NCBI GenBank assembly: GCA_000158155.1
Contig: DS999405.1
Location: 644,910 to 708,909, forward strand
Direction: 5' to 3'
Length of the DNA stretch: 64,000 bases
DNA from: a gamma proteobacterium NOR5-3
GTDB lineage: Bacteria > Pseudomonadota > Gammaproteobacteria > Pseudomonadales > Halieaceae
A model generated the notes under the pieces. It saw only the letters and a program-made list of their open reading frames with translations. It made no database searches and was not told the origin of the DNA. This document shows, piece by piece, positions 54,593-63,960 of the stretch (within the stretch, counting starts at the first letter, position 1; the number at the start of each line of letters is the position of its first letter). The translations under genes were made by a program, and so were the position numbers.

Positions 54593-56284
54593 ATGAGCGT
54601 AAAATTGATACCCGTTACGGACTCTTTTTCTGTCTCCACGCAGATCACCGTTGCAGACATCCCCGTTTTGGTAGAGGCCGGTGTTAAGTCCCTGATCTGT
54701 AATCGGCCTGATGGCGAAGCCAACGATCAGCCAACCATCACGGAGATTCGAAGCGCTGCAGAGGCCGCGGGATTGCACATTGCCTACATCCCCGTAGTGT
54801 CCGGTGCTTTTAGTGCCGCGGACATCGAAGACTTTGCCAAGGCCCTTAGCAGCATGGAAGCGCCGGTGCATGCGTTCTGCCGCACAGGCACACGATCGAT
54901 CACCTTGTGGAGCTTGCAGCAGAAGGCGCAAGGCGTTCCGGTAGACGAGTTGCTGGCTACCACCAAGGATTGCGGTTACGACCTCAGTAACGCGCTGGGA
55001 AGTGCTCCGGCAACCGAGTCAAAAGTGACAGGGCACAAAGGGTCAAAAGATCACTACGATATTGTTATTGTCGGCGCGGGGGCAGCGGGCATCTCTGTGG
55101 CCTCAAGCTTGATGGCGCGGACTCAGGCTTTATCCATTGCAATCATCGACCCGGCCGAAGTGCATTACTACCAGCCCGGCTGGACCATGGTCGGCGGGGG
55201 CATTTTTCGTCAGGAAGACACGGTAAAAACCATGGCTTCGTTGATCCCTCAAGGCGTGCATTGGATAAAGGCGGCGGTGGGTAATTTCGAGCCTGAGGAG
55301 AACCGCGTTCTCCTGGAAGACAGTCACCCGGTATACTACGACCGACTCATTGTGGCGCCGGGAATCAAGTTGGACTGGCACGGTGTCGACGGGCTTGTGG
55401 AGACCCTCGGTCGCAATGGTGTTACCTCTAACTATCGCTACGATCTGGCGCCCTACACCTGGAAGCTGGTGAGCAGCATGAAAAAAGGCAAGGCTCTGTT
55501 CACCCAGCCACCCATGCCTATCAAGTGTGCCGGCGCTCCACAAAAAGCGCTGTACCTATCAGGTGATCATTGGCATCGAAACGGTGTTCTGGACAATATC
55601 GATATCAGCTTTTACAACGCCGGCCCGGTACTGTTTGGCGTCAAAGAGTATGTGCCGGCTCTGATGGAGTACATCGAGAAATACGATGCGGCGCTTAAAT
55701 TCGGACATCGCCTTACACGTATTGACGGAGACTCTCAGACCGCCTGGTTCGAGACCCAGAATGAATCTGGCGACATGGTTGAGGTCAGGTCCGACTTTGA
55801 CATGATCCATGTTTGTCCTCCTCAAACGGCCCCGGATTTTGTGAAGCAAAGTCCCCTGTCGGATGATGCCGGGTGGATCGATGTGGATCAGAACACCTTG
55901 CAGCACAAGCGCTACGAAAATATCTGGAGCCTGGGCGACGCCATGAATGCGCCCAACGCAAAGACCGCGGCCGCGGCGCGCATGCAGGCACCGATTGTTG
56001 CTAACAATCTGCTGCACGACATGAACCTTGTGACCGGCGTGGCGCATTACAACGGTTATGGTTCCTGTCCGCTGACTGTAGAGCGCGGAAAAATAGTGCT
56101 CGCGGAGTTTGGTTATGGCGGCAAGTTGTTGCCCAGCTTTCCGGGCTGGCTGCTCAATGGTCAGCGCCCCTCTCGCCTGGCCTGGATTCTCAAAGAGCAG
56201 ATCCTGCCGCCTATTTACTGGAAAGCCATGCTCAAAGGTAAGGAGTGGATGGTGAGTCCGGAGCGTAGCAAGGCTGATACATGA
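54593..56284 (+). CDS. DUF442 phosphatase-like / sulfide:quinone oxidoreductase-like fusion
   Basis: Two-domain protein of 563 residues. The N-terminal domain (about 1-110) is a DUF442 (BLH-phosphatase-like) module with the CX5R loop HAFCRTGTRSITLW. The C-terminal domain (from about 155) is an FAD-dependent SQR-like oxidoreductase with IVIVGAGAAGISVASSLM, YYQPGWTMVGGGIFR, and the redox Cys in PIKCAGAPQKALYLSGDHW. A Cys near VCPPQTAPDF may be its partner. ATG 54593 has AAGGAG 7 bases upstream. It would oxidise sulfide or persulfide and reduce quinone, supplying persulfide to the neighbouring dioxygenase. The stop overlaps the SulP gene (ATGA). Confidence 0.9.
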   Translation: MSVKLIPVTDSFSVSTQITVADIPVLVEAGVKSLICNRPDGEANDQPTITEIRSAAEAAGLHIAYIPVVSGAFSAADIEDFAKALSSMEAPVHAFCRTGTRSITLWSLQQKAQGVPVDELLATTKDCGYDLSNALGSAPATESKVTGHKGSKDHYDIVIVGAGAAGISVASSLMARTQALSIAIIDPAEVHYYQPGWTMVGGGIFRQEDTVKTMASLIPQGVHWIKAAVGNFEPEENRVLLEDSHPVYYDRLIVAPGIKLDWHGVDGLVETLGRNGVTSNYRYDLAPYTWKLVSSMKKGKALFTQPPMPIKCAGAPQKALYLSGDHWHRNGVLDNIDISFYNAGPVLFGVKEYVPALMEYIEKYDAALKFGHRLTRIDGDSQTAWFETQNESGDMVEVRSDFDMIHVCPPQTAPDFVKQSPLSDDAGWIDVDQNTLQHKRYENIWSLGDAMNAPNAKTAAAARMQAPIVANNLLHDMNLVTGVAHYNGYGSCPLTVERGKIVLAEFGYGGKLLPSFPGWLLNGQRPSRLAWILKEQILPPIYWKAMLKGKEWMVSPERSKADT

Positions 56285-58008
56285 AGCAGTGGCTTCGTAG
56301 CCTGTTACCGCCTCTGGAGTGGCTAGGCGGTTATAACCGCGAGGCGCTGGCGAGCGACACGCTCGCGGCGGTAATCGTTACGATCATGCTCATACCGCAA
56401 TCGCTGGCCTACGCTCTCCTCGCCGGCCTGCCCGCAGAAATGGGGCTTTATGCCAGCATACTGCCTTTGCTGGCTTACGCCATATTTGGAAGTAGTCGCA
56501 CCTTGTCTGTGGGGCCTGTCGCTGTCGTGTCGTTGATGACCGCTACGGCGGTAGGGAAAGTCGCCGCCACAGGTAGCCTCGGCTACGCCAGTGCCGCCAT
56601 CGCCATGGCGCTGCTGTCCGGGGCGATGCTCATTGGCATGGGACTGCTACGTTTTGGTTATCTGGCCAACCTGTTATCGCATCCGGTAGTTTCGGGATTT
56701 ATCACCGCGTCGGGGATCATCATTGCCTTGTCGCAGCTACGTCATATTTTGGGCGTCGACGCTCATGGCGAAACCTTGCCCACGCTGCTGAGCACGCTGT
56801 GGGCGCAGATAGCTGCACTGAATATGGTGACTCTGCTCACCGGCGCTGCAGCATTGGCTTTTTTGTTCTGGGTGCGCTCCGGTCTCGCACCGCTTTTGCG
56901 CCGGGCCGGATTAAGCGCAGGAGCAGCCGGCATGCTCGCCAAAGCCGGGCCGGTGTTGGTGATCATTGCTACGACCCTCGCGAGTGTCGCGCTGGATTAT
57001 GAGTCGCTGGGCGTTGCTCTGGTGGGTACGGTCCCTCAGGGGCTCCCCGCTTTCAGTATTCCAGCTATGGATTTTGAGCTGTGGTCTGAGCTGGCGGTCT
57101 CGGCATTGCTCATCAGTGTGATCGGTTTTGTGGAGTCCGTGTCGGTAGGTAAGACATTGGCCGCCAAGCGTCGTCAGCGCATCGACGCGAATCAGGAGTT
57201 GGTGGCACTGGGCGCAGCTAACGTAGCCTCGGCGTTTTCCGGCGGGTTTCCGGTGACCGGTGGTTTCTCACGCTCCGTGGTGAATTTTGACGCTGGCGCA
57301 CAAACGCAATTGGCGAGCGTACTTACCGCCGCGGGCATTGCCGCCGCCGCCCTGCTCCTTACACCGGTGCTGTACTTTCTTCCCAAGGCCACCCTGGCGG
57401 CGACAATAATTGTCGCGGTGACCTCGCTCATTGACTTTGCGCTGATCAAGTTAGCCTGGCGCTATTCACGATCTGACTTTATTGCCGTCATGGTCACTAT
57501 TCTCACGACGTTGTTCTTTGGTGTGGAGCTGGGCGTACTGGCCGGGATCCTGGCGTCCGTAAGCCTGCATTTGCACAAAACATCGCAACCGCATATCGCT
57601 ATTGTCGGGGAGGTGCCGGGCACGGAGCATTTTCGTAATGTGAATCGACATGATGTGATCACCTACCCGAGCATCGTCTCTTTACGCATCGATGAGAGTC
57701 TGTATTTCGCGAACGCCGGATACATGGAAAGCGCGATTTATGCGGTGATTGCCGAGCGGGACCAGCGTCTGAAGCATATTGTGCTGCAATGTACCGCAGT
57801 GAACGCCATTGACCTAAGTGCGCTGGAAGCTCTGGAGGCAGTTACACTGCGCCTCAAAGAACAGGGGATAATGCTGCACCTTAGCGAAGTGAAGGGCCCG
57901 GTAATGGATGCATTGGAGCGAACCGATTTTCTGGAGCATTTGTCGGGGCAGGTGTTTCTTTCACAGCATCAGGCCTGCGAGGCGCTCAAGCCCGCTACTG
58001 ACGAATGA
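56281..58008 (+). CDS. SulP-family anion transporter with STAS domain
   Basis: SLC26/SulP inner-membrane transporter of 575 residues. Landmarks are IVTIMLIPQSLAYALLAGLP, GLYASILPLLAYAIFGSSRT, FGEL-like SHPVVSGFITASGIIIALSQ and the post-helical ANVASAFSGGFPVTGGFSRS. The C-terminal STAS domain spans about residues 440-560 (ESLYFANAGYMESAIYAVIA; VNAIDLSALEALEAV). In this operon it is best placed to export sulfite or sulfate formed by sulfide oxidation; that role is inferred. Overlaps both neighbours by 4 bases. Confidence 0.93.
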   Translation: MKQWLRSLLPPLEWLGGYNREALASDTLAAVIVTIMLIPQSLAYALLAGLPAEMGLYASILPLLAYAIFGSSRTLSVGPVAVVSLMTATAVGKVAATGSLGYASAAIAMALLSGAMLIGMGLLRFGYLANLLSHPVVSGFITASGIIIALSQLRHILGVDAHGETLPTLLSTLWAQIAALNMVTLLTGAAALAFLFWVRSGLAPLLRRAGLSAGAAGMLAKAGPVLVIIATTLASVALDYESLGVALVGTVPQGLPAFSIPAMDFELWSELAVSALLISVIGFVESVSVGKTLAAKRRQRIDANQELVALGAANVASAFSGGFPVTGGFSRSVVNFDAGAQTQLASVLTAAGIAAAALLLTPVLYFLPKATLAATIIVAVTSLIDFALIKLAWRYSRSDFIAVMVTILTTLFFGVELGVLAGILASVSLHLHKTSQPHIAIVGEVPGTEHFRNVNRHDVITYPSIVSLRIDESLYFANAGYMESAIYAVIAERDQRLKHIVLQCTAVNAIDLSALEALEAVTLRLKEQGIMLHLSEVKGPVMDALERTDFLEHLSGQVFLSQHQACEALKPATDE

Positions 58009-58229
58009 ATCACGCTCTGCGGTTGATATCGCTGTTGCTGATCGTGGGTATCGGCGTGCTGGCTTATTTTCTCACCCGTGATCCGTCGCAGGACGATCCC
58101 TGCCTTGTGCCACAAAACGATATCAGTGCCGCTATCCTTGGAGAAGACGGGGATCAGGATGCCCTCGCGAACCGGGCCATGCTTCAGCGCAAGCTGTGTA
58201 ACAAGCAACGCGAGGCGCAAACCCGGTAG
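58005..58229 (+). CDS. Small membrane-anchored protein of the sulfide operon
   Basis: A 74-residue protein that I do not recognise. One N-terminal transmembrane helix (LRLISLLLIVGIGVLAYFLT, about residues 5-24) is followed by a short hydrophilic domain with two cysteines (DDPCLVPQND and QRKLCNKQRE). The ATG overlaps the SulP stop (ATGA), which strongly supports translation. The paired cysteines and the operon context could mean thiol or sulfur handling in the periplasm, but this is speculation. It ends 7 bases from the convergent sohB. Confidence 0.7.
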   Translation: MNHALRLISLLLIVGIGVLAYFLTRDPSQDDPCLVPQNDISAAILGEDGDQDALANRAMLQRKLCNKQREAQTR

Positions 58230-58236
58230 TGACCGA

Positions 58237-59304
58237 TTATTGTTTGGGCCGCGTCAGCGATGCCTGCCAGAGCTTGAGAAAGCTGCGCTCCAGCGCATTC
58301 TCGGCGGCGATTCCGAGCTTTTGCTGCCAGTTCTTGCGCGGCACATAGGTCAGCTCAAACACACCGTGAGACTCGAGCTTGTCCTGAATGTACTCATCGG
58401 AAGTTTGTATCGCATCGACCAGATTGACGTCTTTAGCCCGCTGGCCGTACCAGGTCTCACCGGTAGCAACACTATCAATTTCAACAACTTCGCGGTTTTC
58501 TTTAACAAACTGCTTGAATAGAACGTGGGTGTCTTCAAGCTCTTCCTTGAACTTCTCTCGACCTTTATCGGTGTTCTCACCAAACACCGTGAGGGTTCGC
58601 TTGTACTCTCCGGCGGTGAGAATCTCGACATCGATGTCGTTCTTTTTCAAGACGCGGTGAAAGTTCGGTAACTGAGCCACCACACCGATGGACCCAATGA
58701 TGGCAAACGGCGCTGCTATGATTTCGTTGGCGACGCAGGCCATCATATAGCCACCGCTGGCCGCCACTTTGTCCACGGCAACGGTGAGCTTGACCCCTTT
58801 TGCGCGAATGCGTTGAAGCTGGCTGGATGCCAGACCGTAGCTATGCACCATCCCGCCGCCACTTTCCAGCCGTAGCAGAACCTCATCGGTATCCCTAAGC
58901 TCCCCCAGCAGTGTCGAGACTTCTTCTCGCAGTTGCTCTACGGCCGAAGCGCGAATATCACCGTCAAAATCCAAAACATATAAACGCGGTTTCTCCGCAG
59001 ACGCTTCACTCCCTGCTTTGATCTGCTTTTTAGCCGCTTTGGATTCTTCTTTAGCTTTCTTTTTCTCAGCTTTCTTTTCCGCCTTGAGCGACTCTTTGCG
59101 CATGGCTGGATCCAGGGTGGCATCGCGCAGTGTCTCGCGCAGCTCCTTGTAGCGATCGTTTAGCTTGTGAACCTCAATGTGGCCGCTGCTTTCTCCACGA
59201 TGGCGCTGCGATGCGGCGGCAATCAATAAAATGATCAGGCCGATAGAGATGACGATAGTGACGGCCTGGGCGAGAAAAAGACCGTATTGAGAGAGAAATT
59301 CCAT
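58237..59304 (-). CDS. sohB: SohB inner-membrane serine peptidase (S49 family)
   Basis: Signal-peptide-peptidase-like protease of 355 residues. ATG 59304 has AGGAAGC upstream; the open frame to 59454 overlaps nudC and is not used. The N-terminal TM lies near residues 10-32, followed by a Lys/Ala/Glu-rich coiled linker (about 70-105). The S49 domain has LRLESGGGMVHSYGLASSQL, the catalytic Lys region KLTVAVDKVAASGGYMMACV (Ser in ASGGYM) and GSIGVVAQLPNFHRVLKKND. These match SohB rather than SppA. It follows nudC by 31 bases. Confidence 0.94.
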   Translation of the reverse strand: MEFLSQYGLFLAQAVTIVISIGLIILLIAAASQRHRGESSGHIEVHKLNDRYKELRETLRDATLDPAMRKESLKAEKKAEKKKAKEESKAAKKQIKAGSEASAEKPRLYVLDFDGDIRASAVEQLREEVSTLLGELRDTDEVLLRLESGGGMVHSYGLASSQLQRIRAKGVKLTVAVDKVAASGGYMMACVANEIIAAPFAIIGSIGVVAQLPNFHRVLKKNDIDVEILTAGEYKRTLTVFGENTDKGREKFKEELEDTHVLFKQFVKENREVVEIDSVATGETWYGQRAKDVNLVDAIQTSDEYIQDKLESHGVFELTYVPRKNWQQKLGIAAENALERSFLKLWQASLTRPKQ

Positions 59305-59335
59305 AAAGCTTCCTGCGTGTTGTCGAGCCGTCTCG

Positions 59336-60154
59336 CTAGCGTGATTGGCTGCGCCGACAGTGGTATTGAATGAGTTGACCGGCAATCGATGATGGTGGCG
59401 GTACCGGAGGTAGATCCTGCGGGTGATACCAGTTGGCCTCGGCGATCTCATCAAGATCCGGAGTTATCTCGCCGGACGCGTATTCGGCAAAATAGCCCAA
59501 CATCAGTTGATTGGGAAAAGGCCAGGACTGGGACCCGAAGTACTCGATTTCACCGACTTCCACCCCAACCTCTTCTCGTACTTCCCGGCGAAGCGTATCT
59601 TCTGCGCTCTCCCCTGCTTCAATAAAGCCCGCGAGGGAGCTGTACATGGGGCGGGGAAAACGCGCGTTACGCGCCAAAAGCATCTCTTCGCCCCGGGTGA
59701 TGAGTACGATTACACAGGGAGAGATTCTCGGATAGAGCATAGTGCTGCAGGAACTGCAGCCCATGGCCCGGTCTCCATCGGTGGCTTGCATCTGCTCGCC
59801 GCAACGGCCACAAAAGCGGTGGTCCCGCTCCCAGTCCAATAATTGTGCGGCGCGCCCCGCGAGGGCGAACAGCGAGTCCTCCACGCGGCCAAGCAGGTGA
59901 TAAAGATTACCCACCTGGTATCGCATGGCATCGATATCAACGATGTCATCGATCTCTACCGCATAGCAGGCCTGCCCCGTCCAATGACCGATGTAACGCT
60001 CACGGAGAACCTGCCAGCCATTTTGCCCGAGATCGCTATCGCTCAAAATGCAGGGCTGTCGTGACTGCATGTCCATCACCAGCTTGCCGCCCTTAAACAC
60101 AATATGCAGGGCATCGTTTCTGTGAACGGGTGCTGACTGGCCGAGATCCAGCAT
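59336..60154 (-). CDS. nudC: NudC NADH pyrophosphatase / deNADding Nudix hydrolase
   Basis: Hydrolyses NADH to NMNH and AMP and removes NAD caps from RNA 5' ends. The 272 residues have an N-terminal domain, a Cys4 zinc ribbon (HRFCGRCGEQM; MGCSSCSTMLYPR) and a Nudix box GFIEAGESAEDTLRREVREE followed by VGV. The NudC-specific SQPWPFPxS motif appears as GSQSWPFPNQLMLGYF, with Ser in place of Pro. AGGAG lies 10 bases upstream of the ATG. The 206 bases to the divergent nhaB contain no gene; a small hairpin (CCCC/GGGG near 60240) is visible. Confidence 0.94.
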   Translation of the reverse strand: MLDLGQSAPVHRNDALHIVFKGGKLVMDMQSRQPCILSDSDLGQNGWQVLRERYIGHWTGQACYAVEIDDIVDIDAMRYQVGNLYHLLGRVEDSLFALAGRAAQLLDWERDHRFCGRCGEQMQATDGDRAMGCSSCSTMLYPRISPCVIVLITRGEEMLLARNARFPRPMYSSLAGFIEAGESAEDTLRREVREEVGVEVGEIEYFGSQSWPFPNQLMLGYFAEYASGEITPDLDEIAEANWYHPQDLPPVPPPSSIAGQLIQYHCRRSQSR

Positions 60155-60360
60155 AGATTCATTGCTCCTGGCGCTTCGAGGCGGATGTAACCACAGGCGG
60201 GATAACTAAAAGGGGGCGCTATCGTATGCACCATGGGTCCCCGTCGCAAGGGGAATGCGCGTAATAATGACCTGATTGCGCCCAAAGATCCGCGGGTACC
60301 GTCTTACGCGAACCCCGGCAATACCGTACACTTATGCGTCAAATATTTTGAGGAAAACCC

Positions 60361-61866
60361 ATGAGCGAATCCGCAGCGCAAGCGTTTTGGCACAACTTTC
60401 TCGGCCCGTCACCGGGGTGGTATAAAAAGGCGATCATCGGCTTTTTGCTGATTAACCCGGTTTTGCTCTACACCGTTGGCCCGTTTGCCACCGGTTGGGT
60501 GCTCATCGGTGAGTTCATTTTCACTCTGGCGCTTGCCCTGCGATGTTATCCATTGCAGCCCGGTGGATTGCTGGCGATTGAGGCGGTGATTCTGGGCATG
60601 ACCAGTCCACACTCGGTGTTTCACGAAACAGAAGCGAATTTCGAAGTCATCCTGCTACTGATGTTCATGGTCGCGGGCATCTACTTCATGAAAGATCTGC
60701 TGCTGTTTGTCTTCACGCGGATCCTTCTCAAAGTGCGTTCCAAGGTCGTGCTATCTCTGCTGTTCAGTCTGGTGGCTGCATTTCTTTCAGCATTTCTCGA
60801 TGCGCTGACTGTTACAGCGGTGCTGATTAGTGTGGGCGTGGGCTTTTATTCGGTGTATCACAAGGTCGCGTCGGGCAAGGGTAGCCACCACGACAGCCAT
60901 GACCACGGAGACGACGCCGCAGTACAGGACAATCATCGGGAAGATCTCGAGCAGTTTCGAGCATTTTTGCGCTCTCTACTCATGCATGGTGCCGTGGGAA
61001 CCGCCCTTGGCGGCGTTTGTACCCTGGTTGGCGAGCCTCAGAACCTGCTCATTGCATCAGTTGCCGGGTGGGACTTTGTCAAGTTCGTGACCGTCATGGC
61101 CCCCGTCACCATGCCGGTGCTGGCCTTTGGCCTCATGACCTGTGCGCTGTTGGAGGTCACCGGCAAGTTTGGCTACGGCGCTAAGCTTCCGGACTCCGTG
61201 CGTGGAGTATTGAATGAGTTCCAGGATAAAGCGGACGCGGAGCGCACCACCCGCGATGTGGCGCGGCTGTCGGTACAGGCGCTGGTTGCGGTGATCCTGG
61301 TGGTGGGGCTGGCCATGCACTGGGCGGCCGTAGGTCTCATCGGCTTAATGGTTATCGTGTTGCTGACAGCCTTTAACGGTATTGTCGAGGAGCATCAGAT
61401 TGGACACTCTTTTGAGGAGGCCCTGCCCTTTACGGCGCTGCTGGTGGTCTTTTTCGCTATCGTGGCGGTCATTCATGATCAGCATCTGTTTACGCCGGTC
61501 ATTGACACCGTGCTTGCCATGGACTCCAGTGTTCGCCCGGGTATGTTCTTTATCGCTAACGGCGTGCTGTCGATGATCAGTGACAACGTCTTTGTGGCGA
61601 CCGTTTATATCAATGAGGTTAAAGCGGCACTGGACGCCGGGACAATCAGCCGCACGGAGTTTGACCAGTTGGCAGTCGCCATTAACACCGGTACCAACCT
61701 ACCCAGTGTTGCGACACCCAACGGACAGGCCGCGTTTTTGTTTCTGCTGACGTCTGCTCTTGCACCGTTGATCCGCTTGTCCTACGGACGAATGGTGATT
61801 ATGGCCCTGCCCTATACTTTCGTTATGGGCGGTGTGGGCCTTGCCTGCGTGACGCTGTTTATCTAA
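60361..61866 (+). CDS. nhaB: NhaB Na+/H+ antiporter
   Basis: Inner-membrane sodium:proton antiporter, 501 residues and about twelve helices. It follows E. coli NhaB closely: [98 protein letters not shown] and the C-terminal [21 protein letters not shown] short His/Asp-rich cytoplasmic loop (about residues 172-190, [11 protein letters not shown]) is distinctive. AGGA lies about 7 bases before the ATG. A sodium-based antiporter fits a marine lifestyle. Confidence 0.96.
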   Translation: MSESAAQAFWHNFLGPSPGWYKKAIIGFLLINPVLLYTVGPFATGWVLIGEFIFTLALALRCYPLQPGGLLAIEAVILGMTSPHSVFHETEANFEVILLLMFMVAGIYFMKDLLLFVFTRILLKVRSKVVLSLLFSLVAAFLSAFLDALTVTAVLISVGVGFYSVYHKVASGKGSHHDSHDHGDDAAVQDNHREDLEQFRAFLRSLLMHGAVGTALGGVCTLVGEPQNLLIASVAGWDFVKFVTVMAPVTMPVLAFGLMTCALLEVTGKFGYGAKLPDSVRGVLNEFQDKADAERTTRDVARLSVQALVAVILVVGLAMHWAAVGLIGLMVIVLLTAFNGIVEEHQIGHSFEEALPFTALLVVFFAIVAVIHDQHLFTPVIDTVLAMDSSVRPGMFFIANGVLSMISDNVFVATVYINEVKAALDAGTISRTEFDQLAVAINTGTNLPSVATPNGQAAFLFLLTSALAPLIRLSYGRMVIMALPYTFVMGGVGLACVTLFI

Positions 61867-61872
61867 GCGTAT

Positions 61873-61987
61873 CCCTCAGCCGCGGTTGTGAAGAGCCCTC
61901 AGCCGCGGTTATCAAGAGTCGTCAACCGCGGTTATCAAGAGCCCTCAACCGCGGTTATCAAGAGCCCTCAGCCGCGGTTGTACAGAG
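61873..61987. repeat. Five-unit tandem repeat, 23-bp period, reaching into the end of dnaQ
   Basis: Five consecutive 23-base units run 61873-61895, 61896-61918, 61919-61941, 61942-61964 and 61965-61987. Each has the form CCCTCA(G/A)CCGCGGTT followed by a variable triplet and AGAG; unit 3 starts TCGTCA. CCGCGG recurs at 61880, 61903, 61926, 61949 and 61972, exactly 23 apart. Units 3 and 4 contain the perfect palindrome AACCGCGGTT. The fifth unit is the 3' end of dnaQ itself: on the minus strand it encodes Leu-Tyr-Asn-Arg-Gly-stop. The array fills the gap between the convergent nhaB and dnaQ genes. No T-run is present. Confidence 0.95.
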
Positions 61988-62690
61988 TCCTCCACAGTGG
62001 TTCGGTTCCCGCTGCGGCAATACTGTCCAGCTGTGCTTCGTGAGCCGCAAGCTCGCTGTCGCTGGGCTCAATGACGGGTAACCGTGGACGGTTTTCCGGC
62101 AGTCTTATAAGGCCCCGGGGGCGAGTGCGCCCCTGGCTGTCTCCGTCATCGCCTCCCAGTGCCAATGCGGTCTGTCCTCCGGTCATGGTCAGATACACAT
62201 CGGCGAGAATCTCGGCATCGAGTAACGCGCCGTGAAGGTCCCTGCTGGAGTTATCCACCGCATAACGCTGACACAGGGCGTCCAGGCTGTTGCGCTGCCC
62301 GGGGTGACGACTTCGTGCCATGACCAGCGTGTCAGTGATCTCACAGCGCTGCGCCAGCGGCAGTGCCGCCGGATCAATTCGGCTCAGTTCACTGTCAAGA
62401 AAGCCAATGTCGAACGGGGCGTTGTGAATGATCAGTTCGGCGCCATCGACAAAATCCACGAAGTCTTTGGCCACCGCTGAAAACACAGGTTTGTCGGCCA
62501 GAAACGTCGCGGTAATACCGTGGACCTCAATCGCTCCGGCGTCGATGTCACGCTCGGGGTTGATGTAGCGGTGAAAATGCCGGCCGGTAAGTAGGCGGTT
62601 CTGCAGTTCCACACAGCCTATTTCGATGATTCGATGACCCTGACTGACTTCAAGGCCAGTGGTCTCGGTGTCGAGCACAATCTGTCGCAT
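61968..62690 (-). CDS. dnaQ: DNA polymerase III epsilon subunit (3'-5' proofreading exonuclease)
   Basis: Proofreading subunit of the replicative polymerase core, 240 residues. Exo I is LDTETTGLEV, Exo II IIHNAPFDIGFLDSEL, and the Exo III His-Asp pair is in RDLHGALLDAEILADVYL, a DEDDh arrangement. PERDIDAGAIEVHGIT is also typical. The C-terminal part that binds the alpha subunit is present (SELAAHEAQLDSIA), ending LWRTLYNRG. The stop codon lies in the last unit of a tandem repeat. The order yafS-like, rnhA, dnaQ on one strand is a conserved gammaproteobacterial arrangement, although in E. coli rnhA and dnaQ diverge. Confidence 0.96.
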   Translation of the reverse strand: MRQIVLDTETTGLEVSQGHRIIEIGCVELQNRLLTGRHFHRYINPERDIDAGAIEVHGITATFLADKPVFSAVAKDFVDFVDGAELIIHNAPFDIGFLDSELSRIDPAALPLAQRCEITDTLVMARSRHPGQRNSLDALCQRYAVDNSSRDLHGALLDAEILADVYLTMTGGQTALALGGDDGDSQGRTRPRGLIRLPENRPRLPVIEPSDSELAAHEAQLDSIAAAGTEPLWRTLYNRG

Positions 62691-62714
62691 AACTACTGTT
62701 GGTCCTTTAAAGCG

Positions 62715-63152
62715 CTAAGAGAGCATTTCATCAATAGCGCGGTTAGCCAATGCATCGGCGCGCTCATTACCGGGATGACCGCTGTGCCCCTTCACCCACT
62801 CCCAGGAGACTTTATGTCGCTGATTCTGGACCTCCAGAAGCTGCCACAGATCGGCATTGGCCACCGGTTTTTTGGCGGAGGTCTTCCAGCCGCGACGCTT
62901 CCAATTGGGCAACCACTCGGTGATACCCTTCATCACATAGGTAGAGTCGGTGACCAGTCTCACGGCGCAGGGCTCGCTCAAGGCTGCGAGCCCCTCAATG
63001 GCCGCGCTAAGCTCCATGCGGTTGTTGGTGGTATTTGGCTCTGCTCCATAGACTTCCCGCTCCTTGCCGGCGTAGCAAAGCAGCGCTCCCCAGCCACCCG
63101 GCCCGGGGTTTCCACGGCAGGCGCCATCCGTGAAGAGTTCAACATTTTTCAT
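62715..63152 (-). CDS. rnhA: Ribonuclease HI
   Basis: Degrades the RNA strand of RNA-DNA hybrids. At 145 residues it is slightly shorter than E. coli RNase HI (155). Catalytic acidic residues are in [19 protein letters not shown] (Asp), [13 protein letters not shown] (Glu), [16 protein letters not shown] (Asp) and the His/Asp stretch [19 protein letters not shown]. It ends 24 bases before dnaQ and starts 25 bases after the methyltransferase, so the three are probably co-transcribed. Confidence 0.97.
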   Translation of the reverse strand: MKNVELFTDGACRGNPGPGGWGALLCYAGKEREVYGAEPNTTNNRMELSAAIEGLAALSEPCAVRLVTDSTYVMKGITEWLPNWKRRGWKTSAKKPVANADLWQLLEVQNQRHKVSWEWVKGHSGHPGNERADALANRAIDEMLS

Positions 63153-63177
63153 AGTGTCTCGAATAAATTCAGGGGAA

Positions 63178-63960
63178 TCAGGCGGCTAAATCACTGTTGT
63201 CTGAGCGAGGTTGTCGCGGCGTAGGAGCCGGGCTCGGGGCAACACTCAGGCCCCTGAAGCTGGCCCGGGCGCGTGCTCTCAGGCTCCTCGGCCGACGTAT
63301 ACCGGCGATTTGCTTGATGGCATGCGCGATATAGATCCCGCCCCCGGGCAGACTATGATCACTGGCCCACTCGTCCACCCGTCCCACGGCACGACGGAAC
63401 CGGCCTTTGCCAACCAATGGAATAGGAAACAAATGCTGGGCACTCTCCAGTTCGCAGTCGAGCAGGCGCAGCCAGTCCGTGAGCCGGTGCAGGCTGACGG
63501 GGCGATGCCGCTGTCGATTCCACAGACTGTTTTTCTTCAGGCCACGCAGATACTGCGATGCGCCGAGAAGGCTCAGGGGATTAAAGCCCACAATGATCAG
63601 ATGGCCATGGGGGCGCAACACGCGTTGCATTTCCCGCAGGCTGCCATGGGGGTGTTCATCGAACTCCAGAGCGTGGAACGCGACTACGGTGTCTACACTG
63701 TCGCTCTCCAGTGGTAACTCGTCGCCATGACAAAACATGGATGCGCTGCGATCGACCGCCGAGCAGGCAAAAATCTGGTGGTTGATAGGGCTTTGGGTAA
63801 TCAGACTGCGTGTCGGCAAGGGACCGCTTTGTAAAATATGGTATCCAAAGGACAGGTCCAGCACGGGTTCCAGTCGAGCCCTGATGACCTCGCACAGTTC
63901 TTCTCCGGGCTCTGTGGCATACCAGGATTCCAGAGCCCGGGAAATCTCGATAGACTGCAT
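63178..63960 (-). CDS. YafS-like class I SAM-dependent methyltransferase
   Basis: Predicted methyltransferase of about 260 residues. A type-11 methyltransferase core is visible with [19 protein letters not shown] (motif III/IV region) and [20 protein letters not shown] (motif V). The SAM-binding glycine motif in the N-terminal part is poorly conserved ([13 protein letters not shown]), as in YafS homologues. The C-terminus is Arg/Pro/Ser-rich. The start is ambiguous: ATG 63960 ([13 protein letters not shown]) has GAAGAG 10 bases upstream, while ATG 63981 has no visible site. Position next to rnhA and dnaQ matches yafS in enterobacteria. Substrate unknown. Confidence 0.82.
   Translation of the reverse strand: MQSIEISRALESWYATEPGEELCEVIRARLEPVLDLSFGYHILQSGPLPTRSLITQSPINHQIFACSAVDRSASMFCHGDELPLESDSVDTVVAFHALEFDEHPHGSLREMQRVLRPHGHLIIVGFNPLSLLGASQYLRGLKKNSLWNRQRHRPVSLHRLTDWLRLLDCELESAQHLFPIPLVGKGRFRRAVGRVDEWASDHSLPGGGIYIAHAIKQIAGIRRPRSLRARARASFRGLSVAPSPAPTPRQPRSDNSDLAA

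Noticed and set aside
61873-61987. CRISPR-like array
   Set aside because: Units are contiguous 23-base repeats with no spacers and no cas genes; it is a plain tandem repeat.
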